Source: Ailurus styani (lineage: Eukaryota > Chordata > Mammalia > Carnivora > Ailuridae). Taken from it: a stretch of DNA of 64,000 nucleotides. The stretch is taken from the NCBI GenBank assembly GCA_002007465.1, contig LNAC01000109.1, forward strand, positions 3,372,386-3,436,385. The letters run 5' to 3'. Below are positions 43,480-55,600 of this stretch, in pieces. Position 1 is the first letter of the stretch. Every line of letters starts with the position of its first letter. The position numbers and the translations under genes are program-made. The notes under the pieces are model-generated. The model saw nothing but the letters and a program-made list of their open reading frames with translations, was not told where the DNA came from and searched no databases.

Positions 43480-44406
43480 AAAATAAAATCTTAAAAAGAT
43501 ACCTTCTATCTCCCATGCTCTTTGAGAAGTTTACCACTTTTGCTACTAAGAGATGCTTCTGAGTCCCTTCCCTTTGAATTCTGGGTAGGATTGTAACCAA
43601 CCGTGCAGAAGCATGGTTTTCAAGGTTAGGTCATGAAATGCAGTTCAGCTTCTTTCTTGCTAGAGTACTCCCTCTTGAGAAGCCTTCGGCCACCATGGAA
43701 GCAACCTAACAGCTTCCCAAGGTTGCCATGCTGTAAGGAAGCCCCAACTAGCCCAAATGGAGAGGCCCCGAGGCTACTCGAAGAGCGGGAGATGGCTTGG
43801 CCAGCCCTAGCTGCTCTGCTCCAACCATCATTTGTTTGCAACTGTGTATGATATCTGAGCCAGAACCTCTCAGCCAAGCCCTTCCTAAATTATTGACCCA
43901 CAGCAACCATGAGAGATATTGAAATGATTGTTATTGCTTTAAGCCACTAAGCTCTGACGTGATTTATTATATGGCAGCAGCCATGAGAGCAGAAATCATA
44001 GGCTATCCTAACTTTGGTGCGAAAATCTAAATCCAGGCATGACCTCCAGGCAGGATTTTGAAGTACCTCAAAAAGAAACCTTCCCACTCCCTATTTGACC
44101 TCAGCTCTAGAGGAGACCTCTGATGCTGCTGATCATTGTTCTGGGGATCTTGTCCTTCTCTTTTATCCCACTGTAACCCCACCTTGGTAAGGCTGTCCCT
44201 TTCCACAGATAAATCATTCCTGGCACATAAAGATTAGCAATCAATAAACCAACCCAAGGTATGGTTATACTTTATTGGAACCTTGCAAACCCTTATTAAT
44301 TTTGGGATCCACAGATTATTCTAGAAATGATAAAAGCTTTTAACTTTCTAGATATTTATTTCAAATATTTAAATATTTTGCCTTGACAGGGCACTATCAC
44401 ATACTT

Positions 44407-44653
44407 ATTTTTTAAGATTCGTTCATTCATTCATTCATTCATTCATTCATTCGAGAAAGAAAGGGAGAGCATGAGCCCGGTGGTGGTGGAGGGGAGGCAG
44501 AGGAAGAGAGAAGCTCAAGCAGACTCTCCACTGAGCACAGAGCCTTACTGACCCCACGACACAGAGATCATGACCTAAGCCAAAAGCAAGAGTTGGATCA
44601 AATCAAATCAAGCCGAAATCAATGCTCAAGTGACTGAACCACCCAGGAGCCCC
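44407..44653 (-). mobile_element. CAN-SINE with expanded (ATTC)n tail
   Basis: Reverse copy. Its normal TTTATT tail is replaced by about nine ATTC units at 44418-44453. Confidence 0.85.
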
Positions 44654-44742
44654 ACCTATTTTTTAAAACACAAAAATGAAAAATAGAAGTTTAAATATAA
44701 TATACATATGGAGGTTTAAAAATATTTGAAATTTTACGCAAA

Positions 44743-44936
44743 GGGGCGCCTGGGTGGCTCAGTTGTTAAGCGTCTGCCTTTGGCTCAGTTCATGATCCCA
44801 GGGTCCTGGAATCAAGCTCCACATCAGGTTCTCTGCTCAGCGGGGAGCCTGCTTCTCCCTCTCCCACTCCCCCTGCTTGTGTTACCTCTCTTGCTGTGTC
44901 TCTCTCTGTCAAATAAATAAATAAATAATCTTAAAA
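44743..44936 (+). mobile_element. CAN-SINE
   Basis: Forward copy. AATTTTACGCAAAG flanks both ends. Confidence 0.94.
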
Positions 44937-44989
44937 ATAATTTTACGCAAAGAAGTCACATTTTCCAAGCATAGAATTATTTTTGAGAT

Positions 44990-46025
44990 CTGCGAGTTTT
45001 CTTTATAACTTTATTTGTAAATTATGTATCTCAGTAGTAGCCTTACTGACATATAATTCACCTATTTACATCCACATAAAATTCACCCTTTTAAACTGTA
45101 ACCAATTCAGTGGTTAGGAGTATATTCACCGAGCTATGTGACCGTCACCCTTATCTGACTCTAGAACATTTTCATCTCCCCCAAAAGAAATCCTATACTC
45201 ACTCAATCACTTCCTATTCCCCTTTCTCCCCTAACCGCTGACAGCCACTAATCTACTTTCTGTCTCTGTGAATTTGCTTACTCTGGACATTTCAGATAAA
45301 TGGAATCATTATAGTGTGGCATTTTGGGTCCAGCTTCTTTCACTTAGCCTGTTTTCAAGGTTCATTCATGTCATAGCCTATATCTGTACTTTTTATATCT
45401 TCCATTTAATGGCTGAAGAGTATTCCATTGTATGGATAGAACACATTTTACTTATTCATTCATCTGTTGATAGATATTTTGGGTGTTAACACTTTTTGGC
45501 TATTATGAATAATGCTATTATGAATAAGTATGTGTTTTTGTGTGAACATATGCTTTGAATTATCTTGGGTATGTATCCAGGAACAGAAGTACTGTGCTAC
45601 TTGGTAACTAACTGTTTAAGTTTTTGAACTGCTAAACTGTTTTCCAAAATGGCCATGTCATTTTGGATTCCAAGCGATATATGAAAAGTTCCAGTTTCTA
45701 TACATCCTTGTCAACACACACTGTTTTCTAGTTTTTTGATCACAGCCATCCTGGTGGGTGTAAAATGGCATCTCATTGTGGTTTTGATTTGCATTTCCTT
45801 AATGACTAATGATATAAAGCATCTTTTCATGAGCTTATTGGCCACTTTTAAATGTTTTTGGAAGAAATGCCTATATCTGTACCCATATTTTGAGTTACTT
45901 GTCTTTTTGTTGTTGAGTTTTAAGAGTTCTTTATACACCCTGCATACTAGTCCATCATTAGAGAGATGATTTACAAACATTTTCTCCCATTCTGTGGATT
46001 GTCTTTTCACTTAAAAAAAAAAATC
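44990..46025 (-). mobile_element. L1 3' end, antisense
   Basis: Long stretch with TTTTGATTTGCATTTCCTTA, ATGACTAATGATATAAAGCA, TTGTCTTTTTGTTGTTGAGT and CCATTCTGTGGATTGTCTTT, textbook antisense L1 ORF2-end and 3' UTR text. Short ORFs here are decayed. Confidence 0.85.
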
Positions 46026-46034
46026 AGTTAGTTT

Positions 46035-46217
46035 AGGGGTGCCTGGGTGGCTCAGTTAAGTGCCTGCCTTCAGCTCAGGTTGTGCTCTCCAGGTCCCGGG
46101 ATCGAGCCCTGCACTGGGCTTCCTGCTCAGCAAGGAGTCTGCTTCTCTCTCTCTCTCTCTCTCCCTCTGCCCCTCCCCCCACTCATTCTCTAATAATTAA
46201 AAATCTTTAAAAATAAT
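46035..46217 (+). mobile_element. CAN-SINE
   Basis: Forward copy. AAAAATCAGTTAGTTTA / AAAAATCAGTGAGTTTA flank it. Confidence 0.93.
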
Positions 46218-46249
46218 AAAAAATCAGTGAGTTTAATGATTAGACATAC

Positions 46250-47235
46250 TTCATTTTATAAATTATAAAATATTTTCTATCCACAACAGAATATATATAA
46301 TGCAAAAGGTCTTAAGAAAAAAATAAAGTGACCATCCATGTACTTACCACCAAGCCTAAGAAACAGATTATTACCAGTACCATTTTCCCCAGTCCCCTAG
46401 TCTGCACCTTCCCACTATTGCATCCCTACCCATTTCCACGAGGGAAAACCACAATACTGAATTTCATGTTTGTCAAGTTTTTTTCTTTTTTAGTTTTATT
46501 GTATATGTATACAACTCTAATACATTTAGTTTTGAATGCTTTTGAACTTCATGTAAATGGACTATTATGTGCACATCTTTCTGCAACTTGCTCCTTTGAT
46601 CAATATTTTGAGAGATTTATCCATGGTAATGGGTGTCGCAGTGGCTCATTCATTTTCACTGCTCTAACAGTCTTCCATCATAGGAATGCTCCATTATGTA
46701 CTTATCCTTTCTCCTATCAGTAGATATTTCAGTAATTTCCAGGTTTTGCTGTATAAATACTGCTTCTGCAAACATTCCTGTAGTAAGTTGTTGGGCACGT
46801 TAAGAGTTTCTTTATGACACAAGCTTAAGAGTGGAATTTCTGGGTAAAGTGTATGCATCTCTTCAACATTATTGCATAATGCCAAAAAGGTTTTCTTTTT
46901 TTTTTTTTAAGATTTTATTTATTTATTTGAGACAGAGAGAGAGAGAGAGAGAGAGTACAAGTAGGGAGAGGGGCAAAGGGAGAGGGAGAAGCAGACTCCC
47001 CACTGATCAGGGAGCCCAATGCAGGGTTCAATCCCAGGACCCTGGGATCATGACCTGAGCAAAAGGCAGAGGCTTAACTGACTGAGCCACCCAGGCACCC
47101 TATCAAAAAGCTTTTCCAAGTGGCTGTACCAATTTATACCTCTCCCACTCAACCAACAATTCTCATTGATCCAATTTTGGTCATGGAAGGTGCTGAATGA
47201 CTTCAGCCTTTGTCAATCTGTTGTGTGTAAATGGT
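46250..47235 (-). mobile_element. L1M fragment, antisense, split by a SINE
   Basis: ACATCTTTCTGCAACTTGCT, GAGAGATTTATCCATGGTAA and GTGGCTGTACCAATTTATAC are antisense L1M 3'-region phrases. Confidence 0.7.
46896..47100 (-). mobile_element. CAN-SINE
   Basis: Reverse copy with an (AG) run. CAAAAAGGTTTTC / CAAAAAGCTTTTC flank it. Confidence 0.93.
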
Positions 47236-47273
47236 AATTTATTTGGGGGGGGTGTTAAAATATAAATCACACT

Positions 47274-47419
47274 GGGGCGCCTGGGTGGCTCAGTTGGTTG
47301 GACGTCAACTCTCGGTTTTGGCTCAGGTCACAGTCTCAGGGTCGGGGGACTGGGCCCTGCATTGGGCTCCAAGCTCTCTCCCTAAATAAATAAATAAATA
47401 AATCTTAAAAAAAAAAAAA
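47274..47419 (+). mobile_element. CAN-SINE, internally deleted
   Basis: Forward copy missing most of the CT-rich region, A-tail running into (TA)n. Confidence 0.88.
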
Positions 47420-47440
47420 TATATATATATATATATATAT
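47420..47440. repeat. (TA)n microsatellite between two SINEs
   Basis: About 10 TA units arising at the junction of one SINE's tail and the next SINE's head. Confidence 0.88.
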
Positions 47441-47635
47441 GGGCACCTAGATGGCTCGGTCGGTTAAGTGTCTGCTTTTGGCTCAGGTCATTATCCCAGG
47501 GCCCTGGGATTGAGACCCTCATTGGCTTAGCAGGCAGTCTGCTTCTCCCTCTCCCTCCTCCCTCTCTCTCTGCCCCTCCCCTGCTTGTGTGTGCTCTCTT
47601 TGGCAAATAAATAAATACAAATTTTTTTTAAAAAG
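47441..47635 (+). mobile_element. CAN-SINE
   Basis: Forward copy GGGCACCTAGATGGCTCGG to GGCAAATAAATAAATAC. Confidence 0.92.
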
Positions 47636-47639
47636 TAGT

Positions 47640-47885
47640 AAGAAATATATAAATCACATCCAATTTACCATTTTAGCCATATTTTTCTCATTTTAGCCAT
47701 TTTAAGTGCACAATTCAGGGGCATTAATTATATTTACAATGTTGTGCAACTATTACCATGTCTATGTCCAAAACTTTTCTGTCACTCCACATGGAAATTT
47801 TGTCTGCATTAAGCAATAACTTCCTTTCTCCCACAAGTCCTCGGCAACCCTTAATCTACTTTCTGTCTTTGGGAATTTGCTGGTA
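47640..47885 (-). mobile_element. L1 3'-region fragment, antisense
   Basis: AAGTGCACAATTCAGGGGCA, TTACAATGTTGTGCAACTAT and CCTTAATCTACTTTCTGTCT. Confidence 0.7.
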
Positions 47886-47945
47886 TTTTTTAAAGCTCCT
47901 GAGCACCAAATTTTAATCTCAATTAAGTCCCAGGATAGTCTTCCA

Positions 47946-48068
47946 GGGGCGCCTGAGTGGCTCAGTCAGTTGAGCAGCTCTTGATCTCAGCTCAGCGCTT
48001 GATCTCAGGGTCGTGAGTTCAAGCCCTGTGTCGGGCTCCACGCTGGGCATGGAGCCAACTTAAAAAAA
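47946..48068 (+). mobile_element. Short tRNA-type CAN-SINE
   Basis: Forward copy with box GAGTTCAAGCCC. ATAGTCTTCCA flanks both ends. Confidence 0.9.
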
Positions 48069-48459
48069 ATAGTCTTCCAATTTACAAAGCTCCACGTTGA
48101 AAGTCATAGTGCATAAGTCTACAAGGGCATAAAACCCATCACTGTTTTACTTTTAATCAGCTCTCTCCAGCTAGTCTAAAACAGGGATAATAAGGTCAGT
48201 GAGAGAACATTTTCCAAGATCACACAAGACTCCTTTCACCTCTAAGGCCTAGGTCCTTGTCCAGTTTATTTTGCAAGATCAGAAGTCTTGATCATGTTCA
48301 AGCGATCGGGAGGTTAATTTATGCTGCAAGTGGACGGTCGGACAGGGGACCAGCTGAGGGCTCTTTGGACAGGAAACATTTGATTTCTTATTGTGCCATT
48401 GTTTCTCGGCTGCTTCTGAACATACCATTTCAAATACATGTAATTTGTCTTCACTCCTT

Positions 48460-48562
48460 TTTTTTTTTTTAACATAAGCTCTACACTCATCATGGGGCTT
48501 GAACCCACGACCCTGAGATCAAGGAGTGGCATGCTCTGCCTGCCGAGCCAGCCAGGCGCCCC
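48460..48562 (-). mobile_element. Short tRNA-type CAN-SINE
   Basis: Reverse copy ending GCCAGCCAGGCGCCCC. GTCTTCACTC / GTCTTCATTC flank it. Confidence 0.9.
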
Positions 48563-49141
48563 CGTCTTCATTCTTTAGAGCTGGGTTGTTCATCTGAAGG
48601 CCTGAGATAGTTCATGCATAAATCATCCATAAGTCCATGAACTTGAATGGGGAAAAAATTACATCTTTAACTAACCTCTAAGAACTATAGTTCTTTAATT
48701 TAAGGAGAGACCACAGCAGTATTAGCAGCTCCTGCTGCTTTGCCATGGCTAGAAGTCAGGGATATTTTCCTATCAGATCTCAGTTGTTGCAGAAACTTTG
48801 AAGTATGAATTACACTAGCCATTCTTTGGAATTACGGTGGTTATTAGAACCACTACTAGAGTTTGCTATTTGAAGTGTTAATAAAGAAGCACGTATATTA
48901 CCACATCACAAGTTCAAAATTTTACTTGAACTATTTTTTTCTTACAGTTAATACTTGGGCTGAATTCCAGTATAATTTGTTTTCTTTGCAAGTCTACTAC
49001 ACATTGGCTTCATGGGTTTTAAAACGTTATTCTGAGCAAGAGTCCTTCGGTTTCATCAGACTGCCAGGAGGTCTGAGGCACAAAAGAGATTGAGGACCTT
49101 GCCCTTTCCTATCTGCAAGATGGCAATTTGGGCCAGATGAA

Positions 49142-49274
49142 TTTTTTTTTTTTAAGTAGGCTTTATGCCCAGTGGGAAGCCTTATTCGGGGCTTGAACTT
49201 ACAACCCTGTGATCAAGATCTGAGCAGAGATCAGATGTTGGACATTTAACCAACTAAGCCACCCAGGTGCTCCC
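49142..49274 (-). mobile_element. Short tRNA-type CAN-SINE, older
   Basis: Reverse copy with a short internal insertion (GGGAAGCCTTATTC), ending CCACCCAGGTGCTCCC. Confidence 0.82.
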
Positions 49275-49301
49275 TTTTTCACTTAAAAAAAATTTTTTTT
49301 T

Positions 49302-49500
49302 GAGGCACGCCTGGGTGTCTCCGTCGTTAAGCATCTGCCTTCAGCTCAGGTCATGATCCTGAGGTCCTGGGATCCAGCCCCGCATCAGGCTGCCCACTCA
49401 GCGGGCAGCCTGTTTCTCCCTCTCCCACTCCCTCTACTTGTGTTCCCTCTCTGTGTCTCTCTCTGTCAAATACATACATAAATAAAATCTTTAAAATAAA
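49302..49500 (+). mobile_element. CAN-SINE nested at tail of next SINE
   Basis: Forward copy ending in an (AAAAC) tail directly against the reverse SINE at 49509, giving a head-out inverted pair. Confidence 0.9.
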
Positions 49501-49508
49501 ACAAAACA

Positions 49509-49692
49509 AGATTTTATTTATTTATTTGAGAGGAAGAGAGAACACGAGGGGAAGGGAGGGGTGGAGAGAGGGGGAGAAGCAGGCTCCTTGCTGAGCACGG
49601 AGCTGGAAGCTGAAGCCTGCTGCATCCCAGAACCCCGAGATCATGACCTGAGTCGGTCAGACGCTTAACGGACTGAGCCACCCAGGTGCCCC
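49509..49692 (-). mobile_element. CAN-SINE
   Basis: Reverse copy with a GA/GGA-rich middle, ending GCCACCCAGGTGCCCC. Confidence 0.9.
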
Positions 49693-49929
49693 TCTTTTTT
49701 ACTCTTTTAAAGGATTTGGGGAGAATGAGGATTCATTACTCAAAATTTGCATTAGAGAGCGGCTTTGTTGTCTCTTAATACTGAGCATATGAGAAGCCCC
49801 CTAGGTCCCAGGAATTTTATATCTTCTATTCCAAAAGGGTCCAAACTTGGCTGTGAGGAACACCTACCCGAGGAGACTGTGCATCATTGCTGGTACACTG
49901 ATTGTGTTTCCGAAAGTATTTTCACCAGC

Positions 49930-50330
49930 AGGGCCCTAAAATCCTGGCTTTGCGAGTTGACGGAGCAGGCGCAGGTGTGGACCCTCCGCCCTCCCCCGAG
50001 CACACGTACCTCCATTCCCGAGGCAATGGCCGCCGCGGAGCAAGTTCAGGTTCCCGGCCGCAGGAAGGGCGGAGGGCATTTTCTCGCTTCTTGCTCTGGC
50101 TGGCGGGTTGCTGAGTAAGGGAAAGCCCCCTCTTACCTGAACGGAGAGCCAGAAGAGCTGACAGATGCGGCTGGATGGCGCGGTGCGGGCTAGCAGAGAC
50201 CGGCCCTGGGACCCCCTGCTGGAGACGGGCAAGCTTTCTTCCTTCTCTCCTAGACGTGGGGATTGGATTCCGAGCTCTCCCCAGCCTGTCCGGGGTGGAG
50301 CTCTCCAGGTGGGTCCAACTGGCCTCCAAG
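49930..50330. promoter_or_regulatory. Small CpG-rich patch, possible unassigned promoter
   Basis: Local rise in GC and CpG after 20 kb of AT-rich repeats. It contains GGAGCAGGCGCAGG (about 49962) and a YY1-like ATGGCCGCC (50026-50034). Open frames on both strands are short and not protein-like. No known gene was recognised, so this is only a candidate start site for a non-coding or unannotated transcript. Confidence 0.35.
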
Positions 50331-52649
50331 CCTCCAGCCCGAGATGCCCCGCCCCCTCCCCTTGGCCTGCGCTGATCTTTCTTCCTCCTCCTCCTCTCTG
50401 CCCTGGCTCAGCTCACCGCCCCGCCCCACACCTACAGCAGCCTCCCTGGGCCCCTGCCCTCTCTTTTACTCCATCCTCCTCCTGACCCTCGCGCCCCAGG
50501 GTGATCTAAGACGCAAAACGAACCATCTCCACTCCCAACTCCGACTGACTCTGGCTCCCCAGTACCCTTCAGTTCTGGCCTTCTCAACCTGGCTGCTCTC
50601 CGGTACTACTCCCTGCCCCTCGCACCTGCGGTCCCCAGCCCCCTCAGTGCCCCCAGAGGGCAGCCCGGGCATGTGAGCCGTGTGACTGCAGTGTATGGGC
50701 CAGCCCTCTGTGGCTGCCTGTCACGCCACAGTGGGCCTCCCTGGCTGCCCCTGCTGCCCTGTGGGCCTGACCGGTAGCGGGCACCTGAACTGCTCCCCTC
50801 ACGCCCCATGATTTTGCTGTTGCCAACTGGGCCATGCTGTGGTTTCCCCAGGGTCCCGCGGAGTCTGGGCTTTCTGGAAGCACCACTTTGAGTAGTAGGC
50901 CTGAGGGTCTTGCCCTGGGGGAGAGAGCCTCCTTTCCACTTGACCTCCTGCTCCTGGGCCCTTATGTGCCTTAGACAGCCCAGGGTGGTCCCCATTCTCT
51001 GCCGTTCTCCCCCAAATTCACTTTACCCTGGGAACACCTCAGGAACAGTGCCTGACAACCATCCCCAGGGGGGAGGTGTAGACCCTCTCCCACTTTCTCA
51101 TGTGCTCCTAGTTCAGCAAAGGCGACAGGGTTCGGTGTCCTGTGCCCTACCTCCATGCCCAGATTCCCACTTGGGGCACTGCGTCAGGAGGGAGGGAGGG
51201 GAAGCCCTGAAGGTCGATGCGCTTTGTGTTCAAGTCTTACCCCTGCCCCTGAGGCCACTCTGAACCCTTCCAAGGGGCAACCCAAAGGGAGCAAGGACGG
51301 AGCCCCAGGCTTGGAGCAATATCTGCAGCTCAGTCTCTTGCTAGAGGGGAGGAATGTTCCAGGACTCCAGATGACCAGAGGCAGAAAACAGCCAAACAGA
51401 GTTCTTACCAGCTCCTGGGCTTCTGCCCAGCGTGAGCCTCCCCCCAGGCCCCCTGTGCTTCTGTCCGAGTCGGACAACCCCAAACCACCAGGGCACAGGG
51501 GCGAGAGCGCAAGGCGGCTCCAGGTACCTGGATGGAGATACTGAGGTACAGGCCGCTCCCCAGAGCAGCGGCCTTGTACTCCTCCCTCTTTGAGGTGCAG
51601 CGGGAGCCCTGCTCAGTCCCTCCAGGTCATTCTGTGAATCAGGACTGGGTAGCTGCGTCAGCAAAGCCCTGGGAGCTCAGGAGGATGCTAATGCCCCTCA
51701 GGTGGGGAAGGGCCTGTGGGTGCTGCAGACCCAGAAGGATGGGGTGCTGGGGGTCCGAAAGGCACGTCATGAATGCAGACCCTGCAAGGGCACTCTCGGG
51801 TGGGGGAACCTTGGGTCTGTGTGGCCCCAGGTGTTTGGATTGCGGGATGGGGGTGCCTTTAGCTCAGCAGGAAGGAGCTCATCCTCAGGGGAGCAGTGCC
51901 CAAGGACTGGGGTGCTGTGACCTTGAGCAGGCTGTGTCTCCAGTTCCCCGGGGACACAGGGGGCGTTGCTGGACCTCTGCAGGCAGGGGAGCATGGGGGG
52001 AGGCTGCCGCAGGGGAGGATGAGAAGGCCCGCAGGCCTCTTCCAAGTTTGAGTCAACCAGCCTCCCCCACTGCCCAGTCCCCCAAAGGGCTAATGCGGAA
52101 GAAACTCGCCCCACCGCGCCCTGAGCTGCAGTCCCCTACAGGAACACCCTTACTCTCTCTTAGCCAGCAGTCAGGGGCCAGCTCCTCATCTTAGTGCTCA
52201 AGGCCCCCATGACTTGCCCCTGACCCCCATCTTCCCCGTGTCCTTGCATCAAGGGACCTCTTCCTTCTCCTTTTTCCCCTACCCTCTGCCACACTTGCCC
52301 CAAGCGTCTGCTGACGTCACCCCTCACCCAGAGTTCCACTAAAGCCCCCTCCCACCTCCCTTCCCCGTGGGCAGTTCCCCTGAGCCCTGCGGCGGGGCCT
52401 CGTGCTTTCGCTCTGTGCCCCCTTCCGGGACTGCTGGTTGTCTCCCCGCTGGATGTCCCCCTGCTGGACGGGGAACTCGGGGCCCTCGAAGACAGAGCTG
52501 GGTGGGGGCCGGGCAGGTCCCAGGCCACTGTCGGCTCGATGGGGGGAAGGAGGTGGGGGTGCCATGTGTGGTCCCCCGGCCTTCCCCGCAGTCCCGGAGG
52601 AGCGGTGTCCGAGACCAGGGCAGAAGAAAGGATGACAGGAGAGCCTAGT
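50331..52649. other. GC-rich, repeat-poor DNA downstream of SH2B2
   Basis: No SINE or L1 recognised. Many overlapping open frames reflect high GC content, not genes. No exon was identified. Confidence 0.6.
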
Positions 52650-55600
52650 GCAGTCCCTAAAACAGGCTCTTTAATAACATTTATGTCTTCACTGAAGAGC
52701 TTCGCTTTTCCCACCCAGCGCCGGGCTGGGGCCGGCCGGGTCCGCCGCACGGACGGACGGACGGACGGACGGACGGGCAGGGGGGNNNNNNNNNNNNNNN
52801 NNNNNNNNNNNNNNNNNNNNNNNNNNNNNNNNNNNNNNNNNNNNNNNNNNNNNNNNNNNNNNNNNNNNNNNNNNNNNNNNNNNNNNNNNNNNNNNNNNNN
52901 NNNNNNNNNNNNNNNNNNNNNNNNNNNNNNNNNNNNNNNNNNNNNNNNNNNNNNNNNNNNNNNNNNNNNNNNNNNNNNNNNNNNNNNNNNNNNNNNNNNN
53001 NNNNNNNNNNNNNNNNNNNNNNNNNNNNNNNNNNNNNNNNNNNNNNNNNNNNNNNNNNNNNNNNNNNNNNNNNNNNNNNNNNNNNNNNNNNNNNNNNNNN
53101 NNNNNNNNNNNNNNNNNNNNNNNNNNNNNNNNNNNNNNNNNNNNNNNNNNNNNNNNNNNNNNNNNNNNNNNNNNNNNNNNNNNNNNNNNNNNNNNNNNNN
53201 NNNNNNNNNNNNNNNNNNNNNNNNNNNNNNNNNNNNNNNNNNNNNNNNNNNNNNNNNNNNNNNNNNNNNNNNNNNNNNNNNNNNNNNNNNNNNNNNNGGG
53301 CGCGGCGCCGGCCGACGGCCCGGGGGCTGTGGTGGGAGAGCGCGGGCGCGTCAGGGCCCAGCCGGGCGCCGTCGTCCCCCGCTGTCCCCAGCGCCCGCGC
53401 GTCACACGAGGACGCGGAGACCCGCAGGGACGGGGTGGCCTGGCTCTCGGTTCCAGCCCCCTCCCTCATGTCGCCTGTGTGGGCGACAGGGCCCACACAC
53501 CGCCTGTCCGGACACCCTTCCCCGCCCCTCCAACACTTCCTTCAGCCGCTCTGCGCTGGAGCCCCAGCTGTGCAGGGGATCCCTCAGTGCTGCCCCCAAT
53601 CACTGGGGCCCCGGCCCTGCGCGGCCACTCTCCCTCCAATCCTGATGGCCTGGATTGCTTACACCTGCCCAAGATCCCATGTTCCCCCCACGGGGGGGCG
53701 GGGCTAACAGTGGGGGTAGCAGCCTGTGGGTGACTCCTCCCCCTGCGGCCCACCTGCCTGTCTGCTAGAGCCATCACCTAGGCCAACTGGGGAAGTCTTA
53801 CCAGGCGGGGGGCCCTGGGCCCGCACATAGCTGCGTAGGGTGATGTCCGCAGAGCCCCCGGACTCCAGTGGGATCGGGTGGGTGTGGAAGTGGCGCAGCA
53901 TGTCAAGGACGGACTGGAACCACAGGTGCTGTACGTGGCACTGCCCGTGGCTGTTCAAGGACAGGCGCAGGTGCTGTGGGCACAGGTGGGTGTGGTCAGC
54001 GGTGGGGTCCCCAGCCAGCCAACGGCTTTGCAAGCGCCTTTGGGGGTCATTACCAGTACAAAGTCTCACAGAGGCCGTATGGGGCTGTGTCAGAGCAGAG
54101 GCCCCTCACACCCTGGACCCCATCTTACCACTGCAGTCACTCCTGCAGTGAGGAGGGGGAAGGAGGGTAACAGCCAGGCTGGGATGGAAGCGAGCCATAC
54201 ATTTATTTGGTCCCTGTGGTAGGAGCACACGCCTCATGCCCTTTGCACCCCCATCTCTAGTCTCCCATAGCCCCAGAAGGTAGAAATTATAGCCTCCCTG
54301 TTAGCGAGGGGGAAACTGAGGCATAGGGCGGGAGGGACTCCCCGCAGTCACAGAGCTAGAAAGAAAAATGTGTGTGATTCTCCCACACCGGCAGGCTGTT
54401 CTTACAGAGCTGGAGCTGGGGGTGGGGGGAGCAGAAACAACCCTGAGTCTAGCTGGGGAGGAGTGACCACACGTCCTCCTTCATGGTGCCGCAGTGGGAG
54501 CACCGGGAGCATGGGGAACAGGGCTGGTTCCTCCATGGGTCTCCAGGGCCTGAGTGTGACAGGTGCCTCAGGGGGAGGAGCCACAGGTCTCTCTGGCTTC
54601 AGCCCTGTTTTGCTCAGTGTGTGTCCCGCAGGAGGAAGAGCGGCTGACTCTTCGGGGGCTGGGGGGAGGGGGGTCTGTGGCGAAAGGGTCAGAGATAGGA
54701 GGGTCTTAGGATATGCACATGACTCTAAGCCCAGGAGGGGAAGCCTGGCCCCCTGCATAAAAGGACAGAGAAGCCCTGGGGGTGGAAGGCGGTCCTCTGA
54801 ATGAGTTCTGCCAATCAGCAGGGCTGGTAATTGCCAGAACAGTGTGGCGAACCCAGGGAGCATTCTTGGCAGCCCAGGGCAGAGGCTCAGCTGGAGAGGA
54901 ACAGCATAGTGTGTGTGTGCGTGGGCGGGGGGGGTCCTACCACAGCCTCAAATCTGGGTAGGGCCTTCAAGGGCACGGGCCCAGGCAGAGCTGGGCCTCA
55001 GGGGGCCAGTGCAGCTCAATTTTTGGGAAAACCTTCCAGACATTTCTTATCTGAAGGTGAAAGGAGCTGCCCAGGAGGTGTGCATGCAGGAGGCTGGAGG
55101 TCCTGGTCTACCCCACGACCGAGTGGTCAAACCCTGGACAGTCACCCAGCTCTGAGAGGGCAGCAGCTGGGGCGAGTTCAAGGCTGGGTCATGTCCCAGG
55201 AAGGAGAGGAGTCTCCTGCCCTGCTTCACCACCCCCATGCCCCCTTGCCACCAGGCCCCACAGAGGGCTGGGCACCATCCTAGCCTCTGGCTTGGGCATG
55301 AGTCAGATAGATCCAGGCGGTCCTGGGAGGCCGCCTGGGGCGGTGCTGGCCCAGAAGCAAACTTCGCGCTGCCGGGGCAGCGTTAAGCGCCTGGTTGCCA
55401 GAGGAACTGGTAAGGGCAGCTGCTTTCCAAGGAGGTGTCCCGGGGGGTGTGCTGCCTCTTCTATGCTGGGGCCACGGCTGCCAGGGAGAGATGCCCAGGG
55501 AGCCAGGGGAGGGCCTGTACCAGGCCAGTCGGGGGTTGGGACACTGGGCACCAGGACAGGCCTGGAGCAGGAGGAGTCCTGGGGTGTCCCCTCCTCCCGC

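Larger units (their letters stand above)
43230..43995 (+). mobile_element. MLT1-type MaLR LTR, split by SINEs
   Basis: CTAACTTCCAATGATGG at the left and TTGCTTTAAGCCACTAAGCT..GGCAGCAGCCATGAGAGCAG at the right match the MLT1 solo LTR pattern. Two SINEs at 43282-43479 interrupt it. Confidence 0.6.
28000..49700. other. Intergenic, repeat-dense, no recognised gene
   Basis: Between the PRKRIP1 promoter and the CpG-rich patch. Mostly SINE/L1/LTR material. Stretches with nothing I can name: 28560-28890, 29215-29560, 30146-30420, 31870-32590, 33720-34710, 34900-35130, 35720-36010, 36215-36890, 38290-39200, 42190-42420, 44000-44400, 48070-48455 and 48565-49140. Confidence 0.7.

Noticed and set aside
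45711..46010. 99-residue minus-strand ORF
   Set aside because: It lies inside an antisense L1 3' end; a decayed transposon frame, not a gene.
51532..52194. 220-residue plus-strand ORF in GC-rich DNA
   Set aside because: No recognisable domain, biased by high GC, overlapped by equally long frames on the other strand, and without splice or promoter context.
52539..53645. 368-residue plus-strand ORF and 271/238-residue minus-strand ORFs
   Set aside because: They run through 512 Ns, so most of the protein is undefined; they are artefacts of the gap.
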